Assembly (NCBI RefSeq): GCF_004153165.1
Contig: NZ_SEMD01000021.1
Coordinates: 1-48,112, forward strand
Direction of reading: 5' to 3'
DNA length: 48,112 nucleotides
Origin: Sporolactobacillus sp. THM7-4
GTDB lineage: Bacteria > Bacillota > Bacilli > Bacillales > Sporolactobacillaceae
Shown here: in pieces, positions 7,448 to 16,368 of the stretch
How positions within the stretch are numbered: position 1 is the first letter of the stretch
Layout of the letters: each line of letters starts with the position of its first letter
Position numbers and translations under genes: made by a program
Notes under the pieces: generated by a model
Seen by the model: only the letters and a program-made list of their open reading frames with translations
Databases searched by the model: none
What the model was told of the DNA's origin: nothing

Positions 7448-8572
7448 TTGAAGCCGCCAACACCGCATAAATCGCCGTCACTCATTCAAGAAATCCTCTC
7501 ACGATATGTTTTTCTCCTTATCCTGGTCTATGGACTGGCCGCTCTGATCGTCATGAGTAATGTAAAGATCGGTTTGCTGGATGGGGCTATTCAGCAAGCC
7601 GAATGGCCGGCCGAAACCGTTCTGCGGGAAACATTCGGTAACGAGAACGTCCTTTTCAACCATGCTGCACCGTCCCTGAATAAACCTAAAAATATCTATC
7701 ACTTAATACTTGAAGCGGTAACCGATATCCGTTTTGATGATGTACGGAGCCTTTTCGGTTCAGAACTTCCCGGCTTTACACTTTATAACACAAAGATATT
7801 CATTGCCGGTAAGGGGCTCAATTATACGAATCTGCCGAAGGAGTCTCCGCCGCCGCCGGAAATCATTCTGGAGGCTCCTGCGCCTGAGCGCAAACACAAG
7901 AACGCCCAGCCTTCAGTCGACCAAAAGCTGAAAAAAGTGGTTCTCCTCTATCACACACATAGCTGGGAATCCTATAAGCCGGCTCTCGCAGGAGGTAATC
8001 ATGCCGTCAGCGCTGTCAGCGCCGATCCTGACCTTGATGTCATTCAGGATGGAACGGAAATCGGAAACGTACTGGCCGATAACGGGATCGGTTATGTCCA
8101 CGATGAGAGCAACAAGACTGTTGGACTAAAGAAACACGGCTGGGGATATAATGAAGCCTATCAATATTCGCGAAGCGTAGTTCAATCAAATTTAAAGAAA
8201 AATCCGGATCTGACCTATCTGATTGATATCCATCGTGATTCTTCCGGTAGAAAATTCACCACGACTTCAATCAACAGTGTCAGTTATGCCCGGATTAGTT
8301 TCATCATTGGCGAGGATAATCCGAATTATTCAGCCAATCTCTATCTGGCAAAACAGATTAAGGACTTACTCGATAAACGTTACCCGGGTCTTGTTCGCGG
8401 GATCATCGGAAAAACCAAAAATGATGGAAACGGCGTTTACAATCAGGATTTGTCAAAAAATGCACTGCTGATCGAGATAGGCGGTGTCGATAATTCACTG
8501 GCCGAAGTCGATCGCAGTTCACGCGCATTTGCCGAAGCATTGAGTACTTTCATAAAAGAAAGAAAAAAATAA
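7448..8572 (+). CDS. spoIIP: Stage II sporulation protein P family peptidoglycan hydrolase
   Basis: SpoIIP is the membrane-anchored amidase and endopeptidase that, with SpoIID and SpoIIM, thins septal peptidoglycan during forespore engulfment. The 374-residue protein has one N-terminal membrane segment (about residues 18-38), a linker, and a C-terminal amidase domain. The domain shows LLYHTHSWESY, which carries the first metal-binding His and the Glu, then LIDIHRDSSGR, then LLIEIGGVDN. The start is TTG with GAGGAGGG 7-8 bases upstream; no better ATG exists. In Bacillus spoIIP follows gpr, but here it stands alone between the repeat array and an acyl-CoA synthetase gene, so it could be a paralogue. 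Confidence 0.88.
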   Translation: MKPPTPHKSPSLIQEILSRYVFLLILVYGLAALIVMSNVKIGLLDGAIQQAEWPAETVLRETFGNENVLFNHAAPSLNKPKNIYHLILEAVTDIRFDDVRSLFGSELPGFTLYNTKIFIAGKGLNYTNLPKESPPPPEIILEAPAPERKHKNAQPSVDQKLKKVVLLYHTHSWESYKPALAGGNHAVSAVSADPDLDVIQDGTEIGNVLADNGIGYVHDESNKTVGLKKHGWGYNEAYQYSRSVVQSNLKKNPDLTYLIDIHRDSSGRKFTTTSINSVSYARISFIIGEDNPNYSANLYLAKQIKDLLDKRYPGLVRGIIGKTKNDGNGVYNQDLSKNALLIEIGGVDNSLAEVDRSSRAFAEALSTFIKERKK

Positions 8573-8708
8573 TCTCTGCTATCAGTTGCACTTTTTAGTA
8601 CCAGGTATTAATATTTACGTAAAACTTCTTTGTTTTAACGGTTTGGATCACCGTGTGTCCTGTTTGACTTACTTAAGCAATAAATCATAAGGGAGAGATT
8701 ATTTATTC

Positions 8709-10304
8709 ATGGAACTAAAAGACTTGATTGCTCCGGAAATCTATAACCTGACAAGTGAGATCGAGAAACATGATTCCGATAAGATTGCCATCCGCTGGGA
8801 AAACGAAGCAGGCGACAGGAAAAGCTTCACTTATCATCAGCTCATTGAATTGGGCAATCGATTTGCAAACATTCTGACCGGACTCGGTCTTAAAAAAGGC
8901 GATCGAATTATGGCGATTGTCCCCCGGATCATTGACGCGTACGTCATCTACCTCGGCGCCCTGAAAGCGGGAATTGCCGTTATTCCCGGATCGGAAATGC
9001 TGCGTTCGCTGGATATCAGCTACCGGATCAATCAGGGAGAAGCCAAAGCTATTGTGGCTTATCATGATTACACGACTCAGGTTGACCGCATTCAAGATGC
9101 CATGCCTTCCCTTCAATATAAAATCTCAGCTGCAGGTGAATCTGAAGGCTGGCTGTCGATGGCAAAACTCATGAGTCAGGCATCCCCTGACTTTACTGCC
9201 GTCGAAACACGCAAGGATGATATGGCTTTTCTGACTTACACATCCGGAACTTCCGGAACTCCGAAAGCCGTTGTTCACAGTCATGCATGGGCCTACGCTC
9301 ATCTGCGGATCGCCCCGAAACGCTGGCTCAATATTCATGAAGAAGATACCGTCTGGGCAACGGCAGGACCCGGCTGGCAGAAATGGGTATGGAGCCCGTT
9401 TCTTTCTGTACTTGGGAAAGGGGCTACCGGGATTGTCTTCTTCGGACGTTTTCATCCGGAGAAACAGCTCCAGCTGCTCCAGGATTACAAAGTGAATGTG
9501 CTTTGCTGCACACCGACAGAATACAGGCTGATGGCAAAAGTCGATGGTCTTGAAAAGTACGATCTGTCCAACCTCCACACCGCTGCTTCGGCCGGCGAAG
9601 CCCTGAACCGCGGTGTGATCGACACATTCAAAGAAACTTTCGGCATCCAGCTTCGTGACGGCTATGGCCAGACGGAAAGCACTCTGCTCATCGGGACCAT
9701 GGTTGATACCGAAGTCCGTCCCGGTTCGATGGGAAAACCGATTCTGGATGAGTTCGTAACGGTCATCGACGAGGAGGGTCATCCGGTTCCTGCCGGCGTC
9801 GTTGGCAATATTGCCGTGCGCCGTGATTTTCCGGCCCTTTTCCGAACCTATTATAAACAACCGGAACGTTATAAAGAAGCGGTCAGGGGCAATTATTTTC
9901 TGACCGGAGACCGCGCCTCAAAAGATAAAGATAATTATTTCTGGTTCCATGGCAGGCGCGATGATGTGATTATCAGCTCCGGCTATACGATCGGACCGGT
10001 TGAAGTGGAAGATGCCCTTCTGAAACACGAAGCAGTTAAAGACTGCGCTGTTGTAGCGAGTCCCCACCCGATCCGCGGAAATATCGTCAAAGCGTTTGTG
10101 GTTTTAAAAGACACTTACACGGGCAGTCAGTCTCTTATAAAGGAACTTCAGGCATTCGTCAAAAATGAAACGGCACCGTACAAATATCCACGCGCGATCG
10201 AATTTGTCGATGAACTGCCAAAAACAGTCAGTGGAAAAATCAAACGATCGGCTCTTCGCGATCTCGAGATCAGCCGTGCCCGTGAAAAAGGACTGCCAGT
10301 CTGA
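8709..10304 (+). CDS. mbcS: Acyl-CoA synthetase, MbcS/YtcI-like
   Basis: This AMP-forming ligase activates a carboxylic acid with ATP and CoA. It matches B. subtilis MbcS (YtcI) over its full 531 residues; that enzyme prefers branched short-chain acids such as 2-methylbutanoate and isobutanoate. Adenylation signatures are visible: the P-loop TYTSGTSGTPKAVVHSH near residue 180, WATAGPGWQKWVWSPF, DGYGQTES, the hinge segment GRRDDVIISSGYTIGP, and the C-terminal catalytic Lys in PKTVSGKIKR. GGGAGAG lies 13 bases before the ATG. The gene is monocistronic and ends at a strong terminator. Supplying primers for branched membrane fatty acids is the likely role, by family. Confidence 0.82.
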   Translation: MELKDLIAPEIYNLTSEIEKHDSDKIAIRWENEAGDRKSFTYHQLIELGNRFANILTGLGLKKGDRIMAIVPRIIDAYVIYLGALKAGIAVIPGSEMLRSLDISYRINQGEAKAIVAYHDYTTQVDRIQDAMPSLQYKISAAGESEGWLSMAKLMSQASPDFTAVETRKDDMAFLTYTSGTSGTPKAVVHSHAWAYAHLRIAPKRWLNIHEEDTVWATAGPGWQKWVWSPFLSVLGKGATGIVFFGRFHPEKQLQLLQDYKVNVLCCTPTEYRLMAKVDGLEKYDLSNLHTAASAGEALNRGVIDTFKETFGIQLRDGYGQTESTLLIGTMVDTEVRPGSMGKPILDEFVTVIDEEGHPVPAGVVGNIAVRRDFPALFRTYYKQPERYKEAVRGNYFLTGDRASKDKDNYFWFHGRRDDVIISSGYTIGPVEVEDALLKHEAVKDCAVVASPHPIRGNIVKAFVVLKDTYTGSQSLIKELQAFVKNETAPYKYPRAIEFVDELPKTVSGKIKRSALRDLEISRAREKGLPV

Positions 10305-10344
10305 CATCCTGTTTATTTTCCGGGATTTTACCCTGAAAAAAGAA

Positions 10345-10391
10345 CCGTCTAAATACGGGCTCTGCGCACAGGCCCGTATTTAGACGGTTTA
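10345..10391. terminator. Bidirectional intrinsic terminator
   Basis: A perfect 16-bp stem (CCGTCTAAATACGGGC with its complement, 10-base loop) is followed by TTTAAATTTT on the plus strand. An A-rich run precedes it and serves as the T-run for the opposite strand. It separates the convergent synthetase and transporter genes. Confidence 0.9.
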
Positions 10392-10412
10392 AATTTTATC
10401 AATAACAGATCA

Positions 10413-11210
10413 TCAGTGATCTATGACATGGGTATACGGAGTAAGCGGGAACCAGCCGGAAAGCAGGAAACCTCCAATTACCACTGCCACAATGACACCT
10501 GAAAAAAGCAGATCCATTCGGCTCCAGCCGATCTCATAATAATAAGTTCTGCTTTCGGTCATTGAGAAGCGTTTCGCTTCCATCGCTACCGCCGTCCGCT
10601 GGGCCCGGCGGATTGACTGGGCAAGCATGGCGAGAGCATAACGTTTGATCCGCTCATACATCGCTTTAATCCCTTTTTGACGCAACCCGCGAACTTTCAT
10701 CGCCTGGCGAATATGTACAAACTCTTCCGCCATCATCGGCAGCATCCGGAATGCAGCGAGACATCCGTAAGCGTACTTCACCGGCACCCTGAGCTGCTGC
10801 ATCAGGGAGTAAAAGAAAGGAACCGGCCGCGAAGTCGACGCCATAATCAAGCCGAGCAGGCTGAAGATGAATGTCCGCAGGCCAATCAGAGTTCCCCTCG
10901 CGAGGCTTTCTTCGCTGATGACGACAAGATACCATCGGAACAAAACATGTGTTCCCTGTCCAAAGAAGATCATCGCTGTTGAACTGAAAACGGAAACCCA
11001 TAGCGTCAGAATAATAAGCCAGAAAGAAAGCCTTGCTGAAAAACCATTTACAGCGAGATACAGGATCAAAAAGAGACAGGCGGCCCAAATCATCGTGTTT
11101 AAATTGCTGACAACCAGGTAAACGATAAAAAGAGCGTCGATGATCAAAAACTTGAAAGAAGGATTGATTTTAAAAAACCACTTGTCCGTGTTTCCCTGGA
11201 TCTCTCCCAT
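10413..11210 (-). CDS. ykoC: ECF transporter transmembrane protein EcfT (YkoC-like)
   Basis: This is the energy-coupling transmembrane subunit that links the substrate-binding S component to the paired ATPases. The 265 residues hold about five hydrophobic helices. The coupling-helix motifs that contact the ATPases appear as KVRGLRQKG near residue 170 and MEAKRF near residue 215, the usual Ala-Arg-Gly signatures in degenerate form. Its start overlaps the end of the ATPase gene by 41 bp, with GGAGGAAGAG before the ATG. It is the last gene of the TPP-riboswitch operon, so the cargo is probably the thiamine precursor hydroxymethylpyrimidine or a related thiamine moiety. Confidence 0.87.
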   Translation of the reverse strand: MGEIQGNTDKWFFKINPSFKFLIIDALFIVYLVVSNLNTMIWAACLFLILYLAVNGFSARLSFWLIILTLWVSVFSSTAMIFFGQGTHVLFRWYLVVISEESLARGTLIGLRTFIFSLLGLIMASTSRPVPFFYSLMQQLRVPVKYAYGCLAAFRMLPMMAEEFVHIRQAMKVRGLRQKGIKAMYERIKRYALAMLAQSIRRAQRTAVAMEAKRFSMTESRTYYYEIGWSRMDLLFSGVIVAVVIGGFLLSGWFPLTPYTHVIDH

Positions 11211-12657
11211 TCTCTTCCTCCTTTCGGCGCAGATCCGTCACCTGATCCAAATCCTCAACAAGGCGCCCGTTTTCGATTTTCAGAACCCGAGTCGCGAAAT
11301 GACGGACGATTTCCATTTCATGGGTCACCATGATAACCGTCGTCCCGTCTTTTCTGAGACTTTGAAATAAATCAAGCAGCGCGAACGTATTACGGGCGTC
11401 CTGACCGAACGTCGGCTCATCAAGGATGACAGCTTTCGGATGGTCGATCAGTGCCGAAGCGACGCTCAGCCGCTTTTTCTGACCGACGGAGAGCTGGAAC
11501 GGGTGCTGATCACGCTGCTCTGAAAGTGAAAACTGTTCGAGAACCCGGTTCACCTGTTCATGAATCATTTGGCTGTCTTTCTTCTTCAAGGTCAGGCTGA
11601 AACCGAGTTCTTCATCGACGCGATCCGTTACAAACTGGTATTCAGGATTTTGGAAGACAAAAGCCGCCTGTCCATCATCTTTCGCAAGACGCCAGCAAAC
11701 TTTACCCCGGCGGCGGAGGAGATCCATGATTCCTTCCACCATTGTACTTTTTCCTGCACCGTTCTCACCAATAATCGCGATCCACTCTCCCTGATAAACG
11801 GTCAGATGCGAAAGTGAGAATTTAATTTCTTTATTTCGGTAGACGCGAAAATTATCCAATTCAAGTAAGGGCTTCAGGCCGGTAAGCTTTTCCCTGTTGC
11901 CCGGATTTTCAGCCTCGAAGCGGTCCCAGACTCCCGGGTACCAAATCCCATACTTGTCCAGCTCTTTCCGGTGTTCGCTGAGCACATTTTGCTTGCTGCC
12001 GTCCGCAATGATCCTGCCTTTATCATCAAAAAGAACGATTCGATCGATAAAACCGAGCACCTGATCAATTTTGTGCTCCACAATCAAAACTGTCCGATCT
12101 GCGCCGATACGCCGAACGGTTTGCCACAGCTGCGTCGTTCCATCGGGATCAAGAAGCGCTGTCGGTTCATCAAGAAAAAGAACGTCCGGCTCGAGAGCAA
12201 GAATACTGGCGATCGCGAGGCGCTGTTTCATTCCGCCGGACAGTGAGCTGATCAGCCGGTGCGGATCGTCAAGAGACAGGCCAACCAGATTCAGATAATG
12301 ACGAATAAGTCCGGGCATCTTTCCTCTTTCGATGCGCCTGTTCTCGAGGACAAAAGCGATTTCTTCGTCCGCATAAGGCATGCAGAACTGCGTGTCCGGA
12401 TCCTGAAAAATGAATCCCCAGCTCTCCGGAACATCAAGCTTTTCAGCCTTCATCGGGAGTTCAACGCTTCCGGGCACAAGCCCCGACAGCACCTGAAGCA
12501 GAGTCGACTTTCCGCATCCTGACGGCCCGAGCAGTAATATTTTTTCTCCCTTTTGATAATGAAAAGTCAGGTCTTTGAAAAACATTGATTTTTTCTCAGG
12601 AAAAGCAAGGCGGAGACGATCGACGCCCCAACGAACCGGTTTATTTATTAAGGACAT
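11170..12657 (-). CDS. ykoD: ECF transporter double ATP-binding protein (YkoD-like)
   Basis: Two ABC ATPase domains are fused in 495 residues. Domain 1 has Walker A GPSGCGKSTLL near residue 44, signature LSGGMKQR and Walker B DVLFLDEPTALLD. Domain 2 has GENGAGKSTM near 296, signature LSVGQKKR and Walker B AVILDEPTFGQD. Both have downstream switch histidines (VEHK and VTHE). The second signature begins with Ser-Val-Gly rather than Ser-Gly-Gly. The fused arrangement matches YkoD, which powers uptake through YkoC and YkoE. The gene overlaps ykoE by 17 bp upstream and ykoC by 41 bp downstream, so the three are translated together. Confidence 0.9.
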   Translation of the reverse strand: MSLINKPVRWGVDRLRLAFPEKKSMFFKDLTFHYQKGEKILLLGPSGCGKSTLLQVLSGLVPGSVELPMKAEKLDVPESWGFIFQDPDTQFCMPYADEEIAFVLENRRIERGKMPGLIRHYLNLVGLSLDDPHRLISSLSGGMKQRLAIASILALEPDVLFLDEPTALLDPDGTTQLWQTVRRIGADRTVLIVEHKIDQVLGFIDRIVLFDDKGRIIADGSKQNVLSEHRKELDKYGIWYPGVWDRFEAENPGNREKLTGLKPLLELDNFRVYRNKEIKFSLSHLTVYQGEWIAIIGENGAGKSTMVEGIMDLLRRRGKVCWRLAKDDGQAAFVFQNPEYQFVTDRVDEELGFSLTLKKKDSQMIHEQVNRVLEQFSLSEQRDQHPFQLSVGQKKRLSVASALIDHPKAVILDEPTFGQDARNTFALLDLFQSLRKDGTTVIMVTHEMEIVRHFATRVLKIENGRLVEDLDQVTDLRRKEEENGRDPGKHGQVVF

Positions 12658-13234
12658 CGTAGTCTTCCTTACTTACCGGACGGACAAGGTTCGCAACGCC
12701 CATCTTTTCCAGCGCTTTAACCAGCACAGCCGGAAATGCACCCGCACAAATGGCACCTCCCAATAGACGGAAAACAATACTGAGGATTAGATTCCACCCG
12801 GCAAGATCGGCCAAATAACCATAGAATAAATCGATAACAAAAGATCCGATGGCGCCGGCAAATCCTGAAAGCATGGCGACAGACAACGTGAATTTCCGAT
12901 AATGCCAGGCGGCAAAAATCAGTTCAGAGAAAAGCCCCTGCACAACTCCGTAATAAAAATTAATGATGCCTCCACTTCCGCCAAATAGGACTTCAGCCAT
13001 CGCCGCCGCTGCTTCTCCAAGAAGTGCAGCGCCTGGTTTGCGAATCAACAGTGCGGCAAACGGACCCGCTATAAACCAAAATCCATAGATCAGCTGATCA
13101 AGCTGCAGCCCGAACGGTTTAACCAGGTCGTACACCGGCCCGAGCAGCCGGAAAACCAATCCAAACACCAGGGCCACAACGATCGTGACCAGGATGTCAG
13201 TCAAATTTAATTTCCTGCTTGTGCTTTTACTCAT
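12641..13234 (-). CDS. ykoE: Thiamine-precursor ECF S component (YkoE-like)
   Basis: This 197-residue integral membrane protein has about six hydrophobic helices and the LNLTDILVTIVVALVFG opening typical of YkoE, the substrate-binding component that captures hydroxymethylpyrimidine or thiamine. The frame is open far upstream through the riboswitch, but the ATG at 13234 is chosen because GGGGGAGAG lies 6-8 bases before it and the N-terminus then agrees with the family. It is the first gene after the TPP riboswitch. The soluble thiamine-binding protein YkoF, encoded in the B. subtilis operon, is absent. Confidence 0.87.
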   Translation of the reverse strand: MSKSTSRKLNLTDILVTIVVALVFGLVFRLLGPVYDLVKPFGLQLDQLIYGFWFIAGPFAALLIRKPGAALLGEAAAAMAEVLFGGSGGIINFYYGVVQGLFSELIFAAWHYRKFTLSVAMLSGFAGAIGSFVIDLFYGYLADLAGWNLILSIVFRLLGGAICAGAFPAVLVKALEKMGVANLVRPVSKEDYDVLNK

Positions 13235-13326
13235 TTTTCTCTCCCCCTGTTTTCGTTTATCCGGTTTATTTCTGCGTGAAAACGGAATGCCGCCCGTGGA
13301 CCCACCGGCCGGAATACTTGAACACC

Positions 13327-13363
13327 AAAAAAGCCGTTTTCTCTCATACAGAAAGAAAGCGGC
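13327..13363 (-). terminator. Terminator of the TPP riboswitch expression platform
   Basis: On the minus strand GCCGCTTTCT pairs with AGAAAACGGC (one mismatch) around a short loop and is followed by TTTTTT. It lies about 20 bases after the aptamer and before ykoE. It is the expected off-state hairpin when thiamine pyrophosphate is bound. Confidence 0.8.
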
Positions 13364-13383
13364 AGATGCGCGACGAATAAATA

Positions 13384-13467
13384 ACCACTTTCCTACGCTG
13401 GTATTATCCAGATCAGGTCCAAGGGTTAAGGCACCAGCCCTTCTCAGCAGACATGCACCCCTAGTGG
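13384..13467 (-). promoter_or_regulatory. TPP (THI-box) riboswitch
   Basis: The minus strand carries the conserved thiamine pyrophosphate aptamer elements in order. They are AGGGGTGC, then GCTGAGAAGGGC, then ACCCTTGGACCTGATCTGGA, then TAATACCAGCGTAGGAAAGTGG. The outer stem CCACT/AGTGG closes the fold. It lies 150 bases before ykoE with a terminator between, so high TPP should reduce expression of the ykoEDC operon. Confidence 0.96.
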
Positions 13468-13655
13468 ACAAACGATAATTCAATTTACATTTATACCTTA
13501 CTACACCCGGCAGGATTGTTCAACTGAATAAGGCTCTGTTTCATTAAATGTGCCTTTTTTACGCTCCATAGATACAGATGGATCCACTCCTTTGTATTCT
13601 ATTCTATTTCCGGGCATGATAGGTATAAACCCGTTAGAAATGGAGAAGATCGCAC

Positions 13656-14222
13656 ATGCTTTATTCACAGGCACAAGAGATCCGGATGGCCGTTCCGATC
13701 CTGCTCGTACTCCTTCTCAGCTTTACTCCCGCCGCGCCTGTCTCCGCTCAATTACCCGAACCGGATCAAATCATCAGAACGCAGCGAACAGCGGACGCCC
13801 GCACGCTCATTCATACATCGGATACCGTCGTTCTGGTGCACATTGATACCGCCATCCGGACGTGGAATACCGGCAGGAAGCTTTCAGCGGACAAGGAGTG
13901 GGTCAACGCACGTCAGAAATTAAACATCAGGCAAGTCCTTAAAGGCGACCCTTCCTCCCCTGCCTATCTTCTGACTACCGGCATCAGGCCGCTCCCGCCT
14001 CCGAGGGATCCGCTCAACGAGGAATATACAGGGCCGCTTGCTGACGGCGACTATATCCTTTTTCTTAAAAAGTTCCCTGCAGGACCTTACTATATACTGA
14101 ACGGAGGCTTCAGTGCCGTCTACCCGGTTCACAGCGGGAGAACCATCGCCCTTGAAGGAGAAGGCTTCCCCGAATTCAACGGGAAAACCGTGTCTGAGAT
14201 CAGGGCACTTATTCTACGTTAA
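13656..14222 (+). CDS. Secreted protein of unknown function
   Basis: The 188-residue product begins with a signal peptide: a short basic start, a hydrophobic stretch MAVPILLVLLLSF, and a probable cleavage site around APVSAQ near residue 32. The mature part has mixed beta-strand character, with LKGDPSSPAYLLTTG and GDYILFLKKF then YYILNGGFSAVY. I have the impression of similar small exported proteins in other Bacillales but cannot name a family. GGAG lies about 10 bases before the ATG. It is divergent from the ykoEDC operon and appears to be a single gene. Confidence 0.6.
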   Translation: MLYSQAQEIRMAVPILLVLLLSFTPAAPVSAQLPEPDQIIRTQRTADARTLIHTSDTVVLVHIDTAIRTWNTGRKLSADKEWVNARQKLNIRQVLKGDPSSPAYLLTTGIRPLPPPRDPLNEEYTGPLADGDYILFLKKFPAGPYYILNGGFSAVYPVHSGRTIALEGEGFPEFNGKTVSEIRALILR

Positions 14223-14373
14223 CTTTTTTTGAAGCGGAAATGGCTCTTTCAGGAAAGAGTTGTCTCTATCTTTTTTGGAATACTCTCATGGGACAAGCCA
14301 TACAATTTGATAGAAACGAATTCGAATATAGAGGATTCTGACCCGGACTATTATATAAGGAGGAAGAATAACA

Positions 14374-14577
14374 ATGGAAAAAATCAGCTTGTCTCAAATT
14401 TCCAAAAAACAACATCCTGTCCTGACCAGAACCAGACAGTTTGTCCAGAGGCTTGAGAGGCTCTCGGCAGAGGACCTGTTCGAAACGCTGGCCTCAATCA
14501 TGTTCCGTATGATCCTGTTTCTCGGTATTCCGTACTTTCTATTTATCCTCTGGTCATTTATCCGCATGAACAGTTGA
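14374..14577 (+). CDS. Small single-pass membrane protein, unknown
   Basis: A strong TAAGGAGGAAG ribosome binding site precedes this 67-residue frame. The N-terminal 40 residues are charged, and residues about 42-63 (IMFRMILFLGIPYFLFILWS) form one membrane helix with a short polar end. I do not recognise the family. The gene converges on yppE with 14 bases between stop codons. The good start signal and the membrane helix support a real gene. Confidence 0.6.
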   Translation: MEKISLSQISKKQHPVLTRTRQFVQRLERLSAEDLFETLASIMFRMILFLGIPYFLFILWSFIRMNS

Positions 14578-14591
14578 ATTTTCTGGAGAGC

Positions 14592-14972
14592 TTACAGGTC
14601 ATCGGGGTCTAACTGATCCAGCATATTCTCCAGAACATAATCAATGGACTTAATGGTCTCAAAAAAACGGCGCCTGCGTGTGTCTTTCTGAAAGGCGGTT
14701 ACGCAAACGATCGACAGGTTGTCGCATGTATCTTTAATTTGGATCGGATAAACGTATTTCGGTTTCCGTCTGATCACCCAGCCGGTAGCGAGCGGCCTCC
14801 ATTCATCGATCAGCCGCTGCATTTTATCAGCGAACGGCTTGACCTCGCCATAAAAGTCGGTCTCATAATCGTCCTGCAGCGTGCGATTGACAAACTGATC
14901 ATGCGCATCGCGGTTTGCTTTTCTTAGCTCTGCTGTTAATTGTCTGAGTCGGAAATCGTCTCTTGCACCCAA
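14592..14972 (-). CDS. yppE: YppE family protein (DUF1798)
   Basis: The C-terminal half contains RRKPKYVYPIQIKDTCDNL and the RRRRFFETIKSIDYVLENM stretch. These align with the helical YppE of B. subtilis, whose role is not established. The frame could begin at a GTG at 14981. The TTG at 14972 is chosen because GAGGTG lies 7 bases before it, giving 126 residues, close to the usual 123. Finding it beside recU and ponA matches the B. subtilis order, where the ypp genes run away from recU. Confidence 0.8.
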   Translation of the reverse strand: MGARDDFRLRQLTAELRKANRDAHDQFVNRTLQDDYETDFYGEVKPFADKMQRLIDEWRPLATGWVIRRKPKYVYPIQIKDTCDNLSIVCVTAFQKDTRRRRFFETIKSIDYVLENMLDQLDPDDL

Positions 14973-15054
14973 TACTGTCACCTCAAAACTCTTTATCTCA
15001 TTAAGTGTACCATGAGTTTTGAAGATCGGGCTACCTGCCCGCGCTGATATTCAT

Positions 15055-15366
15055 TTACAGCGCTGACCAGGCTTTCTTTTTCAGAGGAACAAGTGATGAC
15101 TTTGTTTCCGACATGCTGCTTTCTGACCGATTCGAGCTGAATCTCTTCTTAAGCCGTTCGAGGCGCTGATCGATTTGTTCCAGATCGCAACCCGTCAGAC
15201 AGAGATCCAGTCGATAGCTGTGATAACGGCTTTCGATTCTCTCCTCCGTTTTCCGTCCAACCTTATTTTCCAGCTGGTCCAGTTTCATTAACACGAAGTC
15301 GATCGAGTAAAAGAGTTCATGAACATCCAGTCCGTTTTGCCTGCGAATCGTTTCTTCTTTAATCAT
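15055..15366 (-). CDS. Conserved-looking helical protein, unknown
   Basis: The 103-residue product is predicted from composition to be mostly helical with heptad-like spacing (DQLENKVGRKTEERIESRY, LEQIDQRLERLKKRF). The tail is Ser- and Lys-rich. GGGGGGAAG precedes the ATG by 5 bases. I recognise no family. It lies divergently upstream of recU and in the same direction as yppE, in a position where B. subtilis has other ypp genes, but I see no resemblance to YppC or YppD. Confidence 0.55.
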   Translation of the reverse strand: MIKEETIRRQNGLDVHELFYSIDFVLMKLDQLENKVGRKTEERIESRYHSYRLDLCLTGCDLEQIDQRLERLKKRFSSNRSESSMSETKSSLVPLKKKAWSAL

Positions 15367-15681
15367 GTTCTTCCCCCCACATTTCCGATTTGCTTAAGTT
15401 TTCTAGAGACGGACGGCGAAACCCTTTGCCTCTGACAAAACTAGTGCTGCTTAGTCAAAACTAGTGATCAGGCTTCGCGACTGTTCAAATTTCGTCAAAA
15501 ATCGCTTCATTTTAACGAATAAATGTTTGATTAAAGACAAATTGTCCCTTTTCGCTCATGACTTTGTTATACTGTTTAGAGAATTAAACTCTGTAAGTTA
15601 GAAAAACGGGCGAGACACCCCTGTTTTCTACCGATTGGTTTCGGATCTTGAATCTTGTTTCCGGAAAGGAGTCTTGTAAAA
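15367..15681. other. Divergent promoter region of recU-ponA
   Basis: There is no gene here. Two near-identical 13-mers, GACAAAACTAGTG at 15434-15446 and GTCAAAACTAGTG at 15454-15466, lie 20 bp apart, about two helical turns, each containing the palindrome ACTAGT. TATACT at about 15570 is a possible -10 for recU, but no good -35 lies at the right distance. The paired ACTAGT motifs could be an operator; that is inference. Confidence 0.35.
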
Positions 15682-16299
15682 TTGACTTTATTTTATCCAA
15701 ACGGACAACCGTACAGAGGGACTGAAAAGCAGACACAACAAGCGTCTCAATCGCCTGTTGTCTACGGGCACAGAGGAATGACGCTTGAAGAGGATCTGAA
15801 TGCTTCAAATCGATATTATCTTGAAACCGATCGGGGTGTCATCTATAAAAAGCCGACTCCTGTACAGATTGTCCACGTGGATTATCCGAAAAGAAGCGCC
15901 GCAAAAATTACGGAAGCTTATTTTCGAAAAGCGTCGACGACTGATTACAACGGGATTTACAGGGGAAAATATATTGACTTTGAAGCCAAGGAAACGACTC
16001 ACTCAAATTACATACCCCTGAAAAACTTCCACAGCCATCAGGTCGAGCACATGAAGCGGATCAAGCGGCATGGAGGCATCGGTTTCATCATTGTCAGGTT
16101 TACACAGAGCGACGATATTTTTCTTCTTGATGCCGACTATCTCGCTGACTGCTGGTCTGCCGCGCAAAAAGGCAGACGCAAATCAATACCGAAATCTCTG
16201 TTCCAGGAAAAAGGTTTCATGATCCCGCAGAAATATTTGCCGCGGATTGATTATCTCCGTGTCGTGGATGATGTATACTTTAAAACTGGTCATATTTAA
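15682..16299 (+). CDS. recU: Holliday junction resolvase RecU
   Basis: RecU cuts Holliday junctions during recombinational repair and chromosome segregation, often together with RuvAB. The 205-residue protein shows the family core RGMTLEEDLNASNRYYL, KKPTPVQIVHVDYPKRS and the nuclease motif TTDYNGIYRGKYIDFEAKET with its Asp, Glu and Lys. It ends with APRIDY-like LPRIDYLRV. The open frame begins at 15655, but the TTG at 15682 is chosen because GAAAGGAG lies upstream at good spacing and the N-terminus LFYPNG then matches IRYPNG of B. subtilis. It is followed by ponA after 69 bases, the standard recU-ponA pair. Confidence 0.95.
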   Translation: MTLFYPNGQPYRGTEKQTQQASQSPVVYGHRGMTLEEDLNASNRYYLETDRGVIYKKPTPVQIVHVDYPKRSAAKITEAYFRKASTTDYNGIYRGKYIDFEAKETTHSNYIPLKNFHSHQVEHMKRIKRHGGIGFIIVRFTQSDDIFLLDADYLADCWSAAQKGRRKSIPKSLFQEKGFMIPQKYLPRIDYLRVVDDVYFKTGHI

Positions 16300-16368
16300 C
16301 GGCGATGCTCGAATAGTATAGAGCGTTAACCATGAGACAGGCTTTCGGGAAAGGTAGGATTCATAAGC

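Noticed and set aside
9126-9860. 244-codon minus-strand ORF inside the acyl-CoA synthetase gene
   Set aside because: Antisense shadow of a well-supported family protein; composition is not natural.
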